DNA from: Heracleum sosnowskyi
Taxonomy: Eukaryota > Streptophyta > Magnoliopsida > Apiales > Apiaceae
Length of the DNA: 64,000 bases
Direction of reading: 5' to 3'
Assembly (NCBI GenBank): GCA_030848705.1
Contig: CM061245.1
Span: 61,840,006-61,904,005, forward strand
This document shows, in pieces, positions 24,791 to 38,800 of the stretch (positions are counted from its first letter, which is position 1; every line of letters begins with the position of its first letter). The position numbers and the translations under genes were made by a program. The notes under the pieces were generated by a model, which did no database searches, was not told the origin of the DNA, and worked only from the letters and a program-made list of their open reading frames with translations.

Positions 24791-27700
24791 ATAGGGTGAA
24801 ACTACGAGAAAATATCCACAAAATGGTCGGCTTCAATTTTTCCCCATTTTCCTAGTATAGCTCCCTTTAGAGGTAAACGTAATCGGGCGTCCCCTGGTAT
24901 CTGCTACGATTCAGGCACGGACAGACCCAAATGAACTTTTATGCAATTCTATAAACCCATAGGGTAAAACTACGAGAAAATATCCACATAATGGCCCGCT
25001 TCAATTTTTCCCCATTTTCCTTGGATAGCTCCCTTTAGAGGTAAACGTAATCGGGCATCCCTGGTATCTGCTACGATTCAGGCACGGACAGCCCCAAATG
25101 AACTTTTCTGCAATTCTATAAACCCATAGGGTGAAACTACGAGAAAATATCCACAAAATGGTCGGCTTCAATTTTTCCCCATTTTCCTAGTATAGCTCCC
25201 TTTAGAGGTAAACGTAATCGGGCGTCCCCTGGTATCTGCTACGATTCAGGCACGGACAGACCCAAATGAACTTTTATGCAATTCTATAAACCCATAGGGT
25301 AAAACTACGAGAAAATATCCACATAATGGCCCGCTTCAATTTTTCCCCATTTTCCTTGGATAGCTCCCTTTAGAGGTAAACGTAATCGGGCATCCCTGGT
25401 ATCTGCTACGATTCAGGCACGGACAACCCCAAATGAACTTTTCTGCAATTCTATAAACCCATAGGGTGAAACTACGAGAAAATATCCACAAAATGGTCGG
25501 CTTCAATTTTTCCCCATTTTCCTAGTATAGCTCCCTTTAGAGGTAAACGTAATCGGGCGTCCCCTGGTATCTGCTACGATTCAGGCACGGACAGCCCCAA
25601 ATGAACTTTTATGCAATTCTATAAACCCATAGGGTAAAACTACGAGAAAATATCCAAAAAATGGCCCGCTTGAATTTTTCCCCATTTTCCTTGGATAGCT
25701 CCCTTTAGAGGTAAACGTAATCGGGCATCCCTGGTATCTGCTACGATTCAGGCACGGACAGCCCCAAATGAACTTTTCTGCAATTCTATAAACCCATAGG
25801 GTGAAACTACAAGAAAATATCCACAAAATGGCCCCCTTCAATTTTTCCCCATTTTCCTAGTATAGCTCCCTTTAGAGGTAAACGTAATCGGGTGTCCCCT
25901 GGTATCTGCTACGATTCAGGCACGGACAGCCCCAAATGAACTTTTCTGCAATTCTATAAACCCATAAGGTGAAACTACGAGAAAATATCCACAAAATGGC
26001 CTGCTTCGATTTTTCCCCATTTTCCTTGTATAGCTCCCTTTAGAGGTAAACGTAATCGGGCGTCCCCTGGTATCTGCTACGATTCAAGCACGGACAGCCC
26101 CAAATGAACTTTTTTGCAATTCTATAAACCCATAGGGTGAAACTACAAGAAAATATCCACAAAATGGCCCGCTTCAATTTTTCCCCATTTTCCTTGTATA
26201 GCGCCCTTTAGAGGTAAACGTAATCGGGCGTCCCCTGGTATCTGCTACGATTCAAGCACGGACAGCCCCAAATAAACTTTTCTGCAATTCTATAAACCCA
26301 TAGGGTGAAACTACGAGAAAATATCCACAAAATGGCCAGCTTCAATTTTTCCCCATTTTCCTTGTATAGCTCCCTTTAGAGGTAAACGTAATCGGGCGTC
26401 CCCTGGTATCTGCTACGATTCAAGCACGGACAACCCCAAATGAACTTTTTTGCAATTCTATAAACCCATAGGGTGAAACTACGAGAAAATATCCACAAAA
26501 TGGCCCGCTTCAATTTTTCCCCATTTTCCTTGTATAGCTCCCTTTAGAGGTAAACGTAATCGGGCGTCCCCTCGTATCTGCTACGATTCAAGCACGGACA
26601 GCCCCAAATAAACTTTTCTGCAATTCTATAAACCCATAGGGTGAAACTACGAGAAAATATCCACAAAATGGCCCGCTTCAATTTTTCCCCATTTTCCTTG
26701 TATAGCTCCCTTTAGAGGTAAACGTAATCGGGCGTCCCCTGGTATCTGCTACGATTCAGGCACGGACAGACCCAAATGAACTTTTATGCAATTCTATAAA
26801 CCCATAGGGTAAAACTACGAGAAAATATCCAAAAAATGGCCCGCTTCAATTTTTCCCCATTTTCCTTGGATAGCTCCCTTTAGAGGTAAACGTAATCGGG
26901 CATCCCTGGTATCTGCTACGATTCAGGCACGGACAGCCCCAAATGAACTTTTCTGCAATTCTATAAACCCATAGGGTGAAACTACGAGAAAATATCCACA
27001 AAATGGTCGGCTTCAATTTTTCCCCATTTTCCTAGTATAGCTCCCTTTAGAGGTAAACGTAATCGGGCGTCCCCTGGTATCTGCTACGATTCAGGCACGG
27101 ACAGACCCAAATGAACTTTTATGCAATTCTATAAACCCATAGGGTAAAACTACGAGAAAATATCCACATAATGGCCCGCTTCAATTTTTCCCCATTTTCC
27201 TTGGATAGCTCCCTTTAGAGGTAAACGTAATCGGGCATCCCTGGTATCTGCTACGATTCAGGCACGGACAGCCCCAAATGAACTTTTCTGCAATTCTATA
27301 AACCCATAGGGTGAAACTACGAGAAAATATCCACAAAATGGTCGGCTTCAATTTTTCCCCATTTTCCTAGTATAGCTCCCTTTAGAGGTAAACGTAATCG
27401 GGCGTCCCCTGGTATCTGCTACGATTCAGGCACGGACAGACCCAAATGAACTTTTATGCAATTCTATAAACCCATAGGGTAAAACTACGAGAAAATATCC
27501 ACATAATGGCCCGCTTCAATTTTTCCCCATTTTCCTTGGATAGCTCCCTTTAGAGGTAAACGTAATCGGGCATCCCTGGTATCTGCTACGATTCAGGCAC
27601 GGACAACCCCAAATGAACTTTTCTGCAATTCTATAAACCCATAGGGTGAAACTACGAGAAAATATCCACAAAATGGTCGGCTTCAATTTTTCCCCATTTT

Positions 27701-30700
27701 CCTAGTATAGCTCCCTTTAGAGGTAAACGTAATCGGGCGTCCCCTGGTATCTGCTACGATTCAGGCACGGACAGCCCCAAATGAACTTTTATGCAATTCT
27801 ATAAACCCATAGGGTAAAACTACGAGAAAATATCCAAAAAATGGCCCGCTTGAATTTTTCCCCATTTTCCTTGGATAGCTCCCTTTAGAGGTAAACGTAA
27901 TCGGGCATCCCTGGTATCTGCTACGATTCAGGCACGGACAGCCCCAAATGAACTTTTCTGCAATTCTATAAACCCATAGGGTGAAACTACAAGAAAATAT
28001 CCACAAAATGGCCCCCTTCAATTTTTCCCCATTTTCCTAGTATAGCTCCCTTTAGAGGTAAACGTAATCGGGTGTCCCCTGGTATCTGCTACGATTCAGG
28101 CACGGACAGCCCCAAATGAACTTTTCTGCAATTCTATAAACCCATAAGGTGAAACTACGAGAAAATATCCACAAAATGGCCTGCTTCGATTTTTCCCCAT
28201 TTTCCTTGTATAGCTCCCTTTAGAGGTAAACGTAATCGGGCGTCCCCTGGTATCTGCTACGATTCAAGCACGGACAGCCCCAAATGAACTTTTTTGCAAT
28301 TCTATAAACCCATAGGGTGAAACTACGAGAAAATATCCACAAAATGGCCCGCTTCAATTTTTCCCCATTTTCCTTGTATAGCGCCCTTTAGAGGTAAACG
28401 TAATCGGGCGTCCCCTGGTATCTGCTACGATTCAAGCACGGACAGCCCCAAATAAACTTTTCTGCAATTCTATAAACCCATAGGGTGAAACTACGAGAAA
28501 ATATCCACAAAATGGCCCGCTTCAATTTTTCCCCATTTTCCTTGTATAGCTCCCTTTAGAGGTAAACGTAATCGGGCGTCCCCTGGTATCTGCTACGATT
28601 CAAGCACGGACAACCCCAAATGAACTTTTTTGCAATTCTATAAACCCATAGGGTGAAACTACGAGAAAATATCCACAAAATGGCCCGCTTCAATTTTTCC
28701 CCATTTTCCTTGTATAGCTCCCTTTAGAGGTAAACGTAATCGGGCGTCCCCTGGTATCTGCTACGATTCAAGCACGGACAGCCCCAAATAAACTTTTCTG
28801 CAATTCTATAAACCCATAGGGTGAAACTACGAGAAAATATCCACAAAATGGCCCGCTTCAATTTTTCCCCATTTTCCTTGTATAGCTCCCTTTAGAGGTA
28901 AACGTAATCGGGCGTCCCCTGGTATCTGCTACGATTCAAGCACGGACAGCCCCAAATAAACTTTTCTGCAATTCTATAAACCCATAGGGTGAAACTACGA
29001 GAAAATATCCACAAAATGGCCCGCTTCAATTTTTCCCCATTTTCCTTGTATAGCTCCCTTTAGAGGTAAACGTAATCGGGCGTCCCCTAGTATCTGCTAC
29101 GATTCAGGCACGGACAGACCCAAATGAACTTTTATGCAATTCTATAAACCCATAGGGTAAAACTACGAGAAAATATCCAAAAAATGGCCCGCTTCAATTT
29201 TTCCCCATTTTCCTTGGATAGCTCCCTTTAGAGGTAAACGTAATCGGGCATCCCTGGTATCTGCTACGATTCAGGCACGGACAGCCCCAAATGAACTTTT
29301 CTGCAATTCTATAAACCCATAGGGTGAAACTACGAGAAAATATCCACAAAATGGTCGGCTTCAATTTTTCCCCATTTTCCTAGTATAGCTCCCTTTAGAG
29401 GTAAACGTAATCGGGCGTCCCCTGGTATCTGCTACGATTCAGGCACGGACAGACCCAAATGAACTTTTATGCAATTCTATAAACCCATAGGGTAAAACTA
29501 CGAGAAAATATCCACATAATGGCCCGCTTCAATTTTTCCCCATTTTCCTTGGATAGCTCCCTTTAGAGGTAAACGTAATCGGGCATCCCTGGTATCTGCT
29601 ACGATTCAGGCACGGACAGCCCCAAATGAACTTTTCTGCAATTCTATAAACCCATAGGGTGAAACTACGAGAAAATATCCACAAAATGGTCGGCTTCAAT
29701 TTTTCCCCATTTTCCTAGTATAGCTCCCTTTAGAGGTAAACGTAATCGGGCGTCCCCTGGTATCTGCTACGATTCAGGCACGGACAGACCCAAATGAACT
29801 TTTATGCAATTCTATAAACCCATAGGGTAAAACTACGAGAAAATATCCAAAAAATGGCCCGCTTGAATTTTTCCCCATTTTCCTTGGATAGCTCCCTTTA
29901 GAGGTAAACGTAATCGGGCATCCCTGGTATCTGCTACGATTCAGGCACGGACAGCCCCAAATGAACTTTTCTGCAATTCTATAAACCCATAGGGTGAAAC
30001 TACAAGAAAATATCCACAAAATGGCCCCCTTCAATTTTTCCCCATTTTCCTAGTATAGCTCCCTTTAGAGGTAAACGTAATCGGGTGTCCCCTGGTATCT
30101 GCTACGATTCAGGCACGGACAGCCCCAAATGAACTTTTCTGCAATTCTATAAACCCATAAGGTGAAACTACGAGAAAATATCCACAAAATGGCCTGCTTC
30201 GATTTTTCCCCATTTTCCTTGTATAGCTCCCTTTAGAGGTAAACGTAATCGGGCGTCCCCTGGTATCTGCTACGATTCAAGCACGGACAGCCCCAAATGA
30301 ACTTTTTTGCAATTCTATAAACCCATAGGGTGAAACTACGAGAAAATATCCACAAAATGGCCCGCTTCAATTTTTCCCCATTTTCCTTGTATAGCGCCCT
30401 TTAGAGGTAAACGTAATCGGGCGTCCCCTGGTATCTGCTACGATTCAAGCACGGACAGCCCCAAATAAACTTTTCTGCAATTCTATAAACCCATAGGGTG
30501 AAACTACGAGAAAATATCCACAAAATGGCCCGCTTCAATTTTTCCCCATTTTCCTTGTATAGCTCCCTTTAGAGGTAAACGTAATCGGGCGTCCCCTGGT
30601 ATCTGCTACGATTCAAGCACGGACAACCCCAAATGAACTTTTTTGCAATTCTATAAACCCATAGGGTGAAACTACGAGAAAATATCCACAAAATGGCCCG

Positions 30701-30829
30701 CTTCAATTTTTCCCCATTTTCCTTGTATAGCTCCCTTTAGAGGTAAACGTAATCGGGCGTCCCCTGGTATCTGCTACGATTCAAGCACGGACAGCCCCAA
30801 ATAAACTTTTCTGCAATTCTATAAACCCA
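24790..30829 (+). repeat. Variable higher-order repeat of 12, 13 and 14 monomers
   Basis: Two independent markers track the units. 'tagcgccc' has its GCGCCC at 26201, 28381, 30394 and 32742, spaced 2180, 2013 and 2348 bp. 'ccaaaaaatggcccgcttcaa' lies at 26831, 29179 and 31192, spaced 2348 and 2013 bp. Those lengths are 13, 12 and 14 monomers. Each unit has the order 335-bp dimers, 'cttgaattt' monomer, 'ataaggtg' monomer, 'gcctgcttcg' monomer, then a run of 'caagcac' monomers. Units differ by the number of dimers and of 'caagcac' monomers. Three copies of the 86-codon minus-strand chance frame fall in these units. Confidence 0.83.
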
Positions 30830-33800
30830 TAGGGTGAAACTACGAGAAAATATCCACAAAATGGCCCGCTTCAATTTTTCCCCATTTTCCTTGTATAGCT
30901 CCCTTTAGAGGTAAACGTAATCGGGCGTCCCCTGGTATCTGCTACGATTCAAGCACGGACAGCCCCAAATAAACTTTTCTGCAATTCTATAAACCCATAG
31001 GGTGAAACTACGAGAAAATATCCACAAAATGGCCCGCTTCAATTTTTCCCCATTTTCCTTGTATAGCTCCCTTTAGAGGTAAACGTAATCGGGCGTCCCC
31101 TAGTATCTGCTACGATTCAGGCACGGACAGACCCAAATGAACTTTTATGCAATTCTATAAACCCATAGGGTAAAACTACGAGAAAATATCCAAAAAATGG
31201 CCCGCTTCAATTTTTCCCCATTTTCCTTGGATAGCTCCCTTTAGAGGTAAACGTAATCGGGCATCCCTGGTATCTGCTACGATTCAGGCACGGACAGCCC
31301 CAAATGAACTTTTCTGCAATTCTATAAACCCATAGGGTGAAACTACGAGAAAATATCCACAAAATGGTCGGCTTCAATTTTTCCCCATTTTCCTAGTATA
31401 GCTCCCTTTAGAGGTAAACGTAATCGGGCGTCCCCTGGTATCTGCTACGATTCAGGCACGGACAGACCCAAATGAACTTTTATGCAATTCTATAAACCCA
31501 TAGGGTAAAACTACGAGAAAATATCCACATAATGGCCCGCTTCAATTTTTCCCCATTTTCCTTGGATAGCTCCCTTTAGAGGTAAACGTAATCGGGCATC
31601 CCTGGTATCTGCTACGATTCAGGCACGGACAGCCCCAAATGAACTTTTCTGCAATTCTATAAACCCATAGGGTGAAACTACGAGAAAATATCCACAAAAT
31701 GGTCGGCTTCAATTTTTCCCCATTTTCCTAGTATAGCTCCCTTTAGAGGTAAACGTAATCGGGCGTCCCCTGGTATCTGCTACGATTCAGGCACGGACAG
31801 ACCCAAATGAACTTTTATGCAATTCTATAAACCCATAGGGTAAAACTACGAGAAAATATCCACATAATGGCCCGCTTCAATTTTTCCCCATTTTCCTTGG
31901 ATAGCTCCCTTTAGAGGTAAACGTAATCGGGCATCCCTGGTATCTGCTACGATTCAGGCACGGACAACCCCAAATGAACTTTTCTGCAATTCTATAAACC
32001 CATAGGGTGAAACTACGAGAAAATATCCACAAAATGGTCGGCTTCAATTTTTCCCCATTTTCCTAGTATAGCTCCCTTTAGAGGTAAACGTAATCGGGCG
32101 TCCCCTGGTATCTGCTACGATTCAGGCACGGACAGCCCCAAATGAAGTTTTATGCAATTCTATAAACCCATAGGGTAAAACTACGAGAAAATATCCAAAA
32201 AATGGCCCGCTTGAATTTTTCCCCATTTTCCTTGGATAGCTCCCTTTAGAGGTAAACGTAATCGGGCATCCCTGGTATCTGCTACGATTCAGGCACGGAC
32301 AGCCCCAAATGAACTTTTCTGCAATTCTATAAACCCATAGGGTGAAACTACAAGAAAATATCCACAAAATGGCCCCCTTCAATTTTTCCCCATTTTCCTA
32401 GTATAGCTCCCTTTAGAGGTAAACGTAATCGGGTGTCCCCTGGTATCTGCTACGATTCAGGCACGGACAGCCCCAAATGAACTTTTCTGCAATTCTATAA
32501 ACCCATAAGGTGAAACTACGAGAAAATATCCACAAAATGGCCTGCTTCGATTTTTCCCCATTTTCCTTGTATAGCTCCCTTTAGAGGTAAACGTAATCGG
32601 GCGTCCCCTGGTATCTGCTACGATTCAAGCACGGACAGCCCCAAATGAACTTTTTTGCAATTCTATAAACCCATAGGGTGAAACTACGAGAAAATATCCA
32701 CAAAATGGCCCGCTTCAATTTTTCCCCATTTTCCTTGTATAGCGCCCTTTAGAGGTAAACGTAATCGGGCGTCCCCTGGTATCTGCTACGATTCAAGCAC
32801 GGACAGCCCCAAATAAACTTTTCTGCAATTCTATAAACCCATAGGGTGAAACTACGAGAAAATATCCACAAAATGGCCCGCTTCAATTTTTCCCCATTTT
32901 CCTTGTATAGCTCCCTTTAGAGGTAAACGTAATCGGGCGTCCCCTGGTATCTGCTACGATTCAAGCACGGACAACCCCAAATGAACTTTTTTGCAATTCT
33001 ATAAACCCATAGGGTGAAACTACGAGAAAATATCCACAAAATGGCCCGCTTCAATTTTTCCCCATTTTCCTTGTATAGCTCCCTTTAGAGGTAAACGTAA
33101 TCGGGCGTCCCCTGGTATCTGCTACGATTCAAGCACGGACAGCCCCAAATAAACTTTTCTGCAATTCTATAAACCCATAGGGTGAAACTACGAGAAAATA
33201 TCCACAAAATGGCCCGCTTCAATTTTTCCCCATTTTCCTTGTATAGCTCCCTTTAGAGGTAAACGTAATCGGGCGACCCCTGGTATCTGCTACGATTCAG
33301 GCACGGACAGACCCAAATGAACTTTTATGCAATTCTATAAACCCATAGGGTAAAACTACGAGAAAATATCCAAAAAATGGCCCGCTTCAATTTTTCCCCA
33401 TTTTCCTTGGATAGCTCCCTTTAGAGGTAAACGTAATCGGGCATCCCTGGTATCTGCTACGATTCAGGCACGGACAGCCCCAAATGAACTTTTCTGCAAT
33501 TCTATAAACCCATAGGGTGAAACTACGAGAAAATATCCACAAAATGGCCCCCTTCAATTTTTCCCCATTTTCCTAGTATAGCTCCCTTTAGAGGTAAACG
33601 TAATCGGGTGTCCCCTGGTATCTGCTACGATTCAGGCACGGACAGCCCCAAATGAACTTTTCTGCAATTCTATAAACCCATAAGGTGAAACTACGAGAAA
33701 ATATCCACAAAATGGCCTGCTTCGATTTTTCCCCATTTTCCTTGTATAGCTCCCTTTATAGGTAAACGTAATCGGGCGTCCCCTGGTATCTGCTACGATT

Positions 33801-35863
33801 CAAGCACGGACAGCCCCAAATGAACTTTTTTGCAATTCTATAAACCCATAGGGTGAAACTACGAGAAAATATCCACAAAATGGCCCGCTTCAATTTTTCC
33901 CCATTTTCCTTGTATAGCTCCCTTTAGAGGTAAACGTAATCGGGCGTCCCCTGGTATCTGCTACGATTCAAGCACGGACAGCCCCAAATAAACTTTTCTG
34001 CAATTCTATAAACCCATAGGGTGAAACTACGAGAAAATATCCACAAAATGGCCCGCTTCAATTTTTCCCCATTTTCCTTGTATAGCTCCCTTTAGAGGTA
34101 AACGTAATCGGGCGTCCCCTGGTATCTGCTACGATTCAGGCACGGACAGACCCAAATGAACTTTTATGCAATTCTATAAACCCATAGGGTAAAACTACGA
34201 GAAAATATCCACATAATGGCCCGCTTCAATTTTTCCCCATTTTCCTTGGATAGCTCCCTTTAGAGGTAAACGTAATCGGGCATCCCTGGTATCTGCTACG
34301 ATTCAGGCACGGACAGCCCCAAATGAACTTTTCTGCAATTCTATAAACCCATAGGGTGAAACTACGAGAAAATATCCACAAAATGGTCGGCTTCAATTTT
34401 TCCCCATTTTCCTAGTATAGCTCCCTTTAGAGGTAAACGTAATCGGGCGTCCCCTGGTATCTGCTACGATTCAGGCACGGACAGACCCAAATGAACTTTT
34501 ATGCAATTCTATAAACCCATAGGGTAAAACTACGAGAAAATATCCACATAATGGCCCGCTTCAATTTTTCCCCATTTTCCTTGGATAGCTCCCTTTAGAG
34601 GTAAACGTAATCAGACATCCCTGGTATCTGCTACGATTCAGGCACGGACAGCCCCAAATGAACTTTTCTGCAATTCTATAAACCCATAGGGTGAAACTAC
34701 GAGAAAATATCCACAAAATGGTCGGCTTCAATTTTTCCCCATTTTCCTAGTATAGCTCCCTTTAGAGGTAAACGTAATCGGGCGTCCCCTGGTATCTGCT
34801 ACGATTCAGGCACGGACAGCCCCAAATGAACTTTTATGCAATTCTATAAACCCATAGGGTAAAACTACGAGAAAATATCCAAAAAATGGTCCGCTTCAAT
34901 TTTTCCCCATTTTCCTTGGATAGCTCCCTTTAGAGGTAAACGTAATCGGGCATCCCTGGTATCTGCTACGATTCAGGCACGGACAGCCCCAAATGAACTT
35001 TTCTGCAATTCTATAAACCCATAGGGTGAAACTACGAGAAAATATCCACAAAATGGCCCGCTTCGATTTTTCCCCATTTTCCTTGTATAGCTCCCTTTAG
35101 AGGTAAACGTAATCGGGCGTCCCTTGGTATCTGCTACGATTCAGGCACGGACAGCCCCAAATGAACTTTTCTGCAATTCTATAAACCCATAAGGTGAAAC
35201 TACGAGAAAATATCCACAAAATGGCCCGCTTCGATTTTTCCCCATTTTCCTTGTATAGCTCCCTTTAGAGGTAAACTTAATCGGGCGTCCCCTGGTATAT
35301 GCTACGATTCATGCACGGACAGCCCCAAATGAACTTTTCTGCAATTCTATAAACCCATAAGGTGAAACTACGAGAAAATATCCACAAAATGGCCCGCTTC
35401 GATTTTTCCCCATTTTCCTTGTATAGCTCCCTTTAGAGGTAAACGTAATCGGGCGTCCCTTGGTATCTGCTACGATTCAGGCACGGACAGCCCCAAATGA
35501 ACTTTTCTGCAATTCTATAAACCCATAGGGTGAAACTACGAGAAAATATCCACAAAATGGCCCGCTTCAATTTTTCCCCATTTTCCTAGTATAGCTCCCT
35601 TTAGAGGTAAACGTAATCGGACGTCCCCTGGTATCTGCTACGATTCATGCACGGACAGCCCCAAATGAACTTTTCTGCAATTCTATAAACCCATAAGGTG
35701 AAACTACGAGAAAATATCCTCAAAATGGCCCGCTTCGATTTTTCTCCATTTTCCTTGTATAGCTCCCTTTAGAGGTAAACGTAATCGGGCGTTCCTTGGT
35801 ATCTGCTACGATTCAGGCACGGACAGCCCCAAATGAACTTTTCTGCAATTCTATAAACCCCCA
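30830..35863 (+). repeat. 30-monomer duplication, copy 1 (5034 bp)
   Basis: Marker pairs occur at exactly 5034 bp: 'tagcgccc' (32742 and 37776), 'ccctttataggt' (33757 and 38791), 'gggcgacccc' (33276 and 38310), and 'ccaaaaaatggcccgc' (31192 and 36226; 33372 and 38406). Rare variants such as 'gggcgacccc' and 'tttataggt' occur only in these two copies. Private differences from copy 2 include 'gaagttttatgc' near 32146 and 'catccctgg' preceded by 'aatcagaca' near 34611. Left breakpoint is near 30830, where 'cttcaattt' and 'cttcgatttttctcc' separate the copies upstream. Confidence 0.85.
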
Positions 35864-38800
35864 TAGGGTGAAACTACGAGAAAATATCCACAAAATGGCC
35901 CGCTTCAATTTTTCCCCATTTTCCTTGTATAGCTCCCTTTAGAGGTAAACGTAATCGGGCGTCCCCTGGTATCTGCTACGATTCAAGCACGGACAGCCCC
36001 AAATAAACTTTTCTGCAATTCTATAAACCCATAGGGTGAAACTACGAGAAAATATCCACAAAATGGCCCGCTTCAATTTTTCCCCATTTTCCTTGTATAG
36101 CTCCCTTTAGAGGTAAACGTAATCGGGCGTCCCCTGGTATCTGCTACGATTCAGGCACGGACAGACCCAAATGAACTTTTATGCAATTCTATAAACCCAT
36201 AGGGTAAAACTACGAGAAAATATCCAAAAAATGGCCCGCTTCAATTTTTCCCCATTTTCCTTGGATAGCTCCCTTTAGAGGTAAACGTAATCGGGCATCC
36301 CTGGTATCTGCTACGATTCAGGCACGGACAGCCCCAAATGAACTTTTCTGCAATTCTATAAACCCATAGGGTGAAACTACGAGAAAATATCCACAAAATG
36401 GTCGGCTTCAATTTTTCCCCATTTTCCTAGTATAGCTCCCTTTAGAGGTAAACGTAATCGGGCGTCCCCTGGTATCTGCTACGATTCAGGCACGGACAGA
36501 CCCAAATGAACTTTTATGCAATTCTATAAACCCATAGGGTAAAACTACGAGAAAATATCCACATAATGGCCCGCTTCAATTTTTCCCCATTTTCCTTGGA
36601 TAGCTCCCTTTAGAGGTAAACGTAATCGGGCATCCCTGGTATCTGCTACGATTCAGGCACGGACAGCCCCAAATGAACTTTTCTGCAATTCTATAAACCC
36701 ATAGGGTGAAACTACGAGAAAATATCCACAAAATGGTCGGCTTCAATTTTTCCCCATTTTCCTAGTATAGCTCCCTTTAGAGGTAAACGTAATCGGGCGT
36801 CCCCTGGTATCTGCTACGATTCAGGCACGGACAGACCCAAATGAACTTTTATGCAATTCTATAAACCCATAGGGTAAAACTACGAGAAAATATCCACGTA
36901 ATGGCCCGCTTCAATTTTTCCCCATTTTCCTTGGATAGCTCCCTTTAGAGGTAAACGTAATCGGGCATCCCTGGTATCTGCTACGATTCAGGCACGGACA
37001 ACCCCAAATGAACTTTTCTGCAATTCTATAAACCCATAGGGTGAAACTACGAGAAAATATCCACAAAATGGTCGGCTTCAATTTTTCCCCATTTTCCTAG
37101 TATAGCTCCCTTTAGAGGTAAACGTAATCGGGCGTCCCCTGGTATCTGCTACGATTCAGGCACGGACAGCCCCAAATGAACTTTTATGCAATTCTATAAA
37201 CCCATAGGGTAAAACTACGAGAAAATATCCAAAAAATGGCCCGCTTGAATTTTTCCCCATTTTCCTTGGATAGCTCCCTTTAGAGGTAAACGTAATCGGG
37301 CATCCCTGGTATCTGCTACGATTCAGGCACGGACAGCCCCAAATGAACTTTTCTGCAATTCTATAAACCCATAGGGTGAAACTACAAGAAAATATCCATA
37401 AAATGGCCCCCTTCAATTTTTCCCCATTTTCCTAGTATAGCTCCCTTTAGAGGTAAACGTAATCGGGTGTCCCCTGGTATCTGCTACGATTCAGGCACGG
37501 ACAGCCCCAAATGAACTTTTCTGCAATTCTATAAACCCATAAGGTGAAACTACGAGAAAATATCCACAAAATGGCCTGCTTCGATTTTTCCCCATTTTCC
37601 TTGTATAGCTCCCTTTAGAGGTAAACGTAATCGGGCGTCCCCTGGTATCTGCTACGATTCAAGCACGGACAGCCCCAAATGAACTTTTTTGCAATTCTAT
37701 AAACCCATAGGGTGAAACTACGAGAAAATATCCACAAAATGGCCCGCTTCAATTTTTCCCCATTTTCCTTGTATAGCGCCCTTTAGAGGTAAACGTAATC
37801 GGGCGTCCCCTGGTATCTGCTACGATTCAAGCACGGACAGCCCCAAATAAACTTTTCTGCAATTCTATAAACCCATAGGGTGAAACTACGAGAAAATATC
37901 CACAAAATGGCCCGCTTCAATTTTTCCCCATTTTCCTTGTATAGCTCCCTTTAGAGGTAAACGTAATCGGGCGTCCCCTGGTATCTGCTACGATTCAAGC
38001 ACGGACAACCCCAAATGAACTTTTTTGCAATTCTATAAACCCATAGGGTGAAACTACGAGAAAATATCCACAAAATGGCCCGCTTCAATTTTTCCCCATT
38101 TTCCTTGTATAGCTCCCTTTAGAGGTAAACGTAATCGGGCGTCCCCTGGTATCTGCTACGATTCAAGCACGGACAGCCCCAAATAAACTTTTCTGCAATT
38201 CTATAAACCCATAGGGTGAAACTACGAGAAAATATCCACAAAATGGCCCGCTTCAATTTTTCCCCATTTTCCTTGTATAGCTCCCTTTAGAGGTAAACGT
38301 AATCGGGCGACCCCTGGTATCTGCTACGATTCAGGCACGGACAGACCCAAATGAACTTTTATGCAATTCTATAAACCCATAGGGTAAAACTACGAGAAAA
38401 TATCCAAAAAATGGCCCGCTTCAATTTTTCCCCATTTTCCTTGGATAGCTCCCTTTAGAGGTAAACGTAATCGGGCATCCCTGGTATCTGCTACGATTCA
38501 GGCACGGACAGCCCCAAATGAACTTTTCTGCAATTCTATAAACCCATAGGGTGAAACTACGAGAAAATATCCACAAAATGGCCCCCTTCAATTTTTCCCC
38601 ATTTTCCTAGTATAGCTCCCTTTAGAGGTAAACGTAATCGGGTGTCCCCTGGTATCTGCTACGATTCAGGCACGGACAGCCCCAAATGAACTTTTCTGCA
38701 ATTCTATAAACCCATAAGGTGAAACTACGAGAAAATATCCACAAAATGGCCTGCTTCGATTTTTCCCCATTTTCCTTGTATAGCTCCCTTTATAGGTAAA

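Noticed and set aside
25581..25841. Recurrent 86-codon minus-strand open frame, with copies at 20045, 27761, 29774, 32122 and 37156
   Set aside because: It starts at TTG, not ATG, and spans about one and a half monomers. It is open only because the 167-bp monomer shifts the frame past a TAA that 168-bp monomers have at 'CTC TAA', and because the local base at monomer position 17-18 avoids a TGA. It copies with the HOR. No codon bias, ribosome site or known domain was seen.
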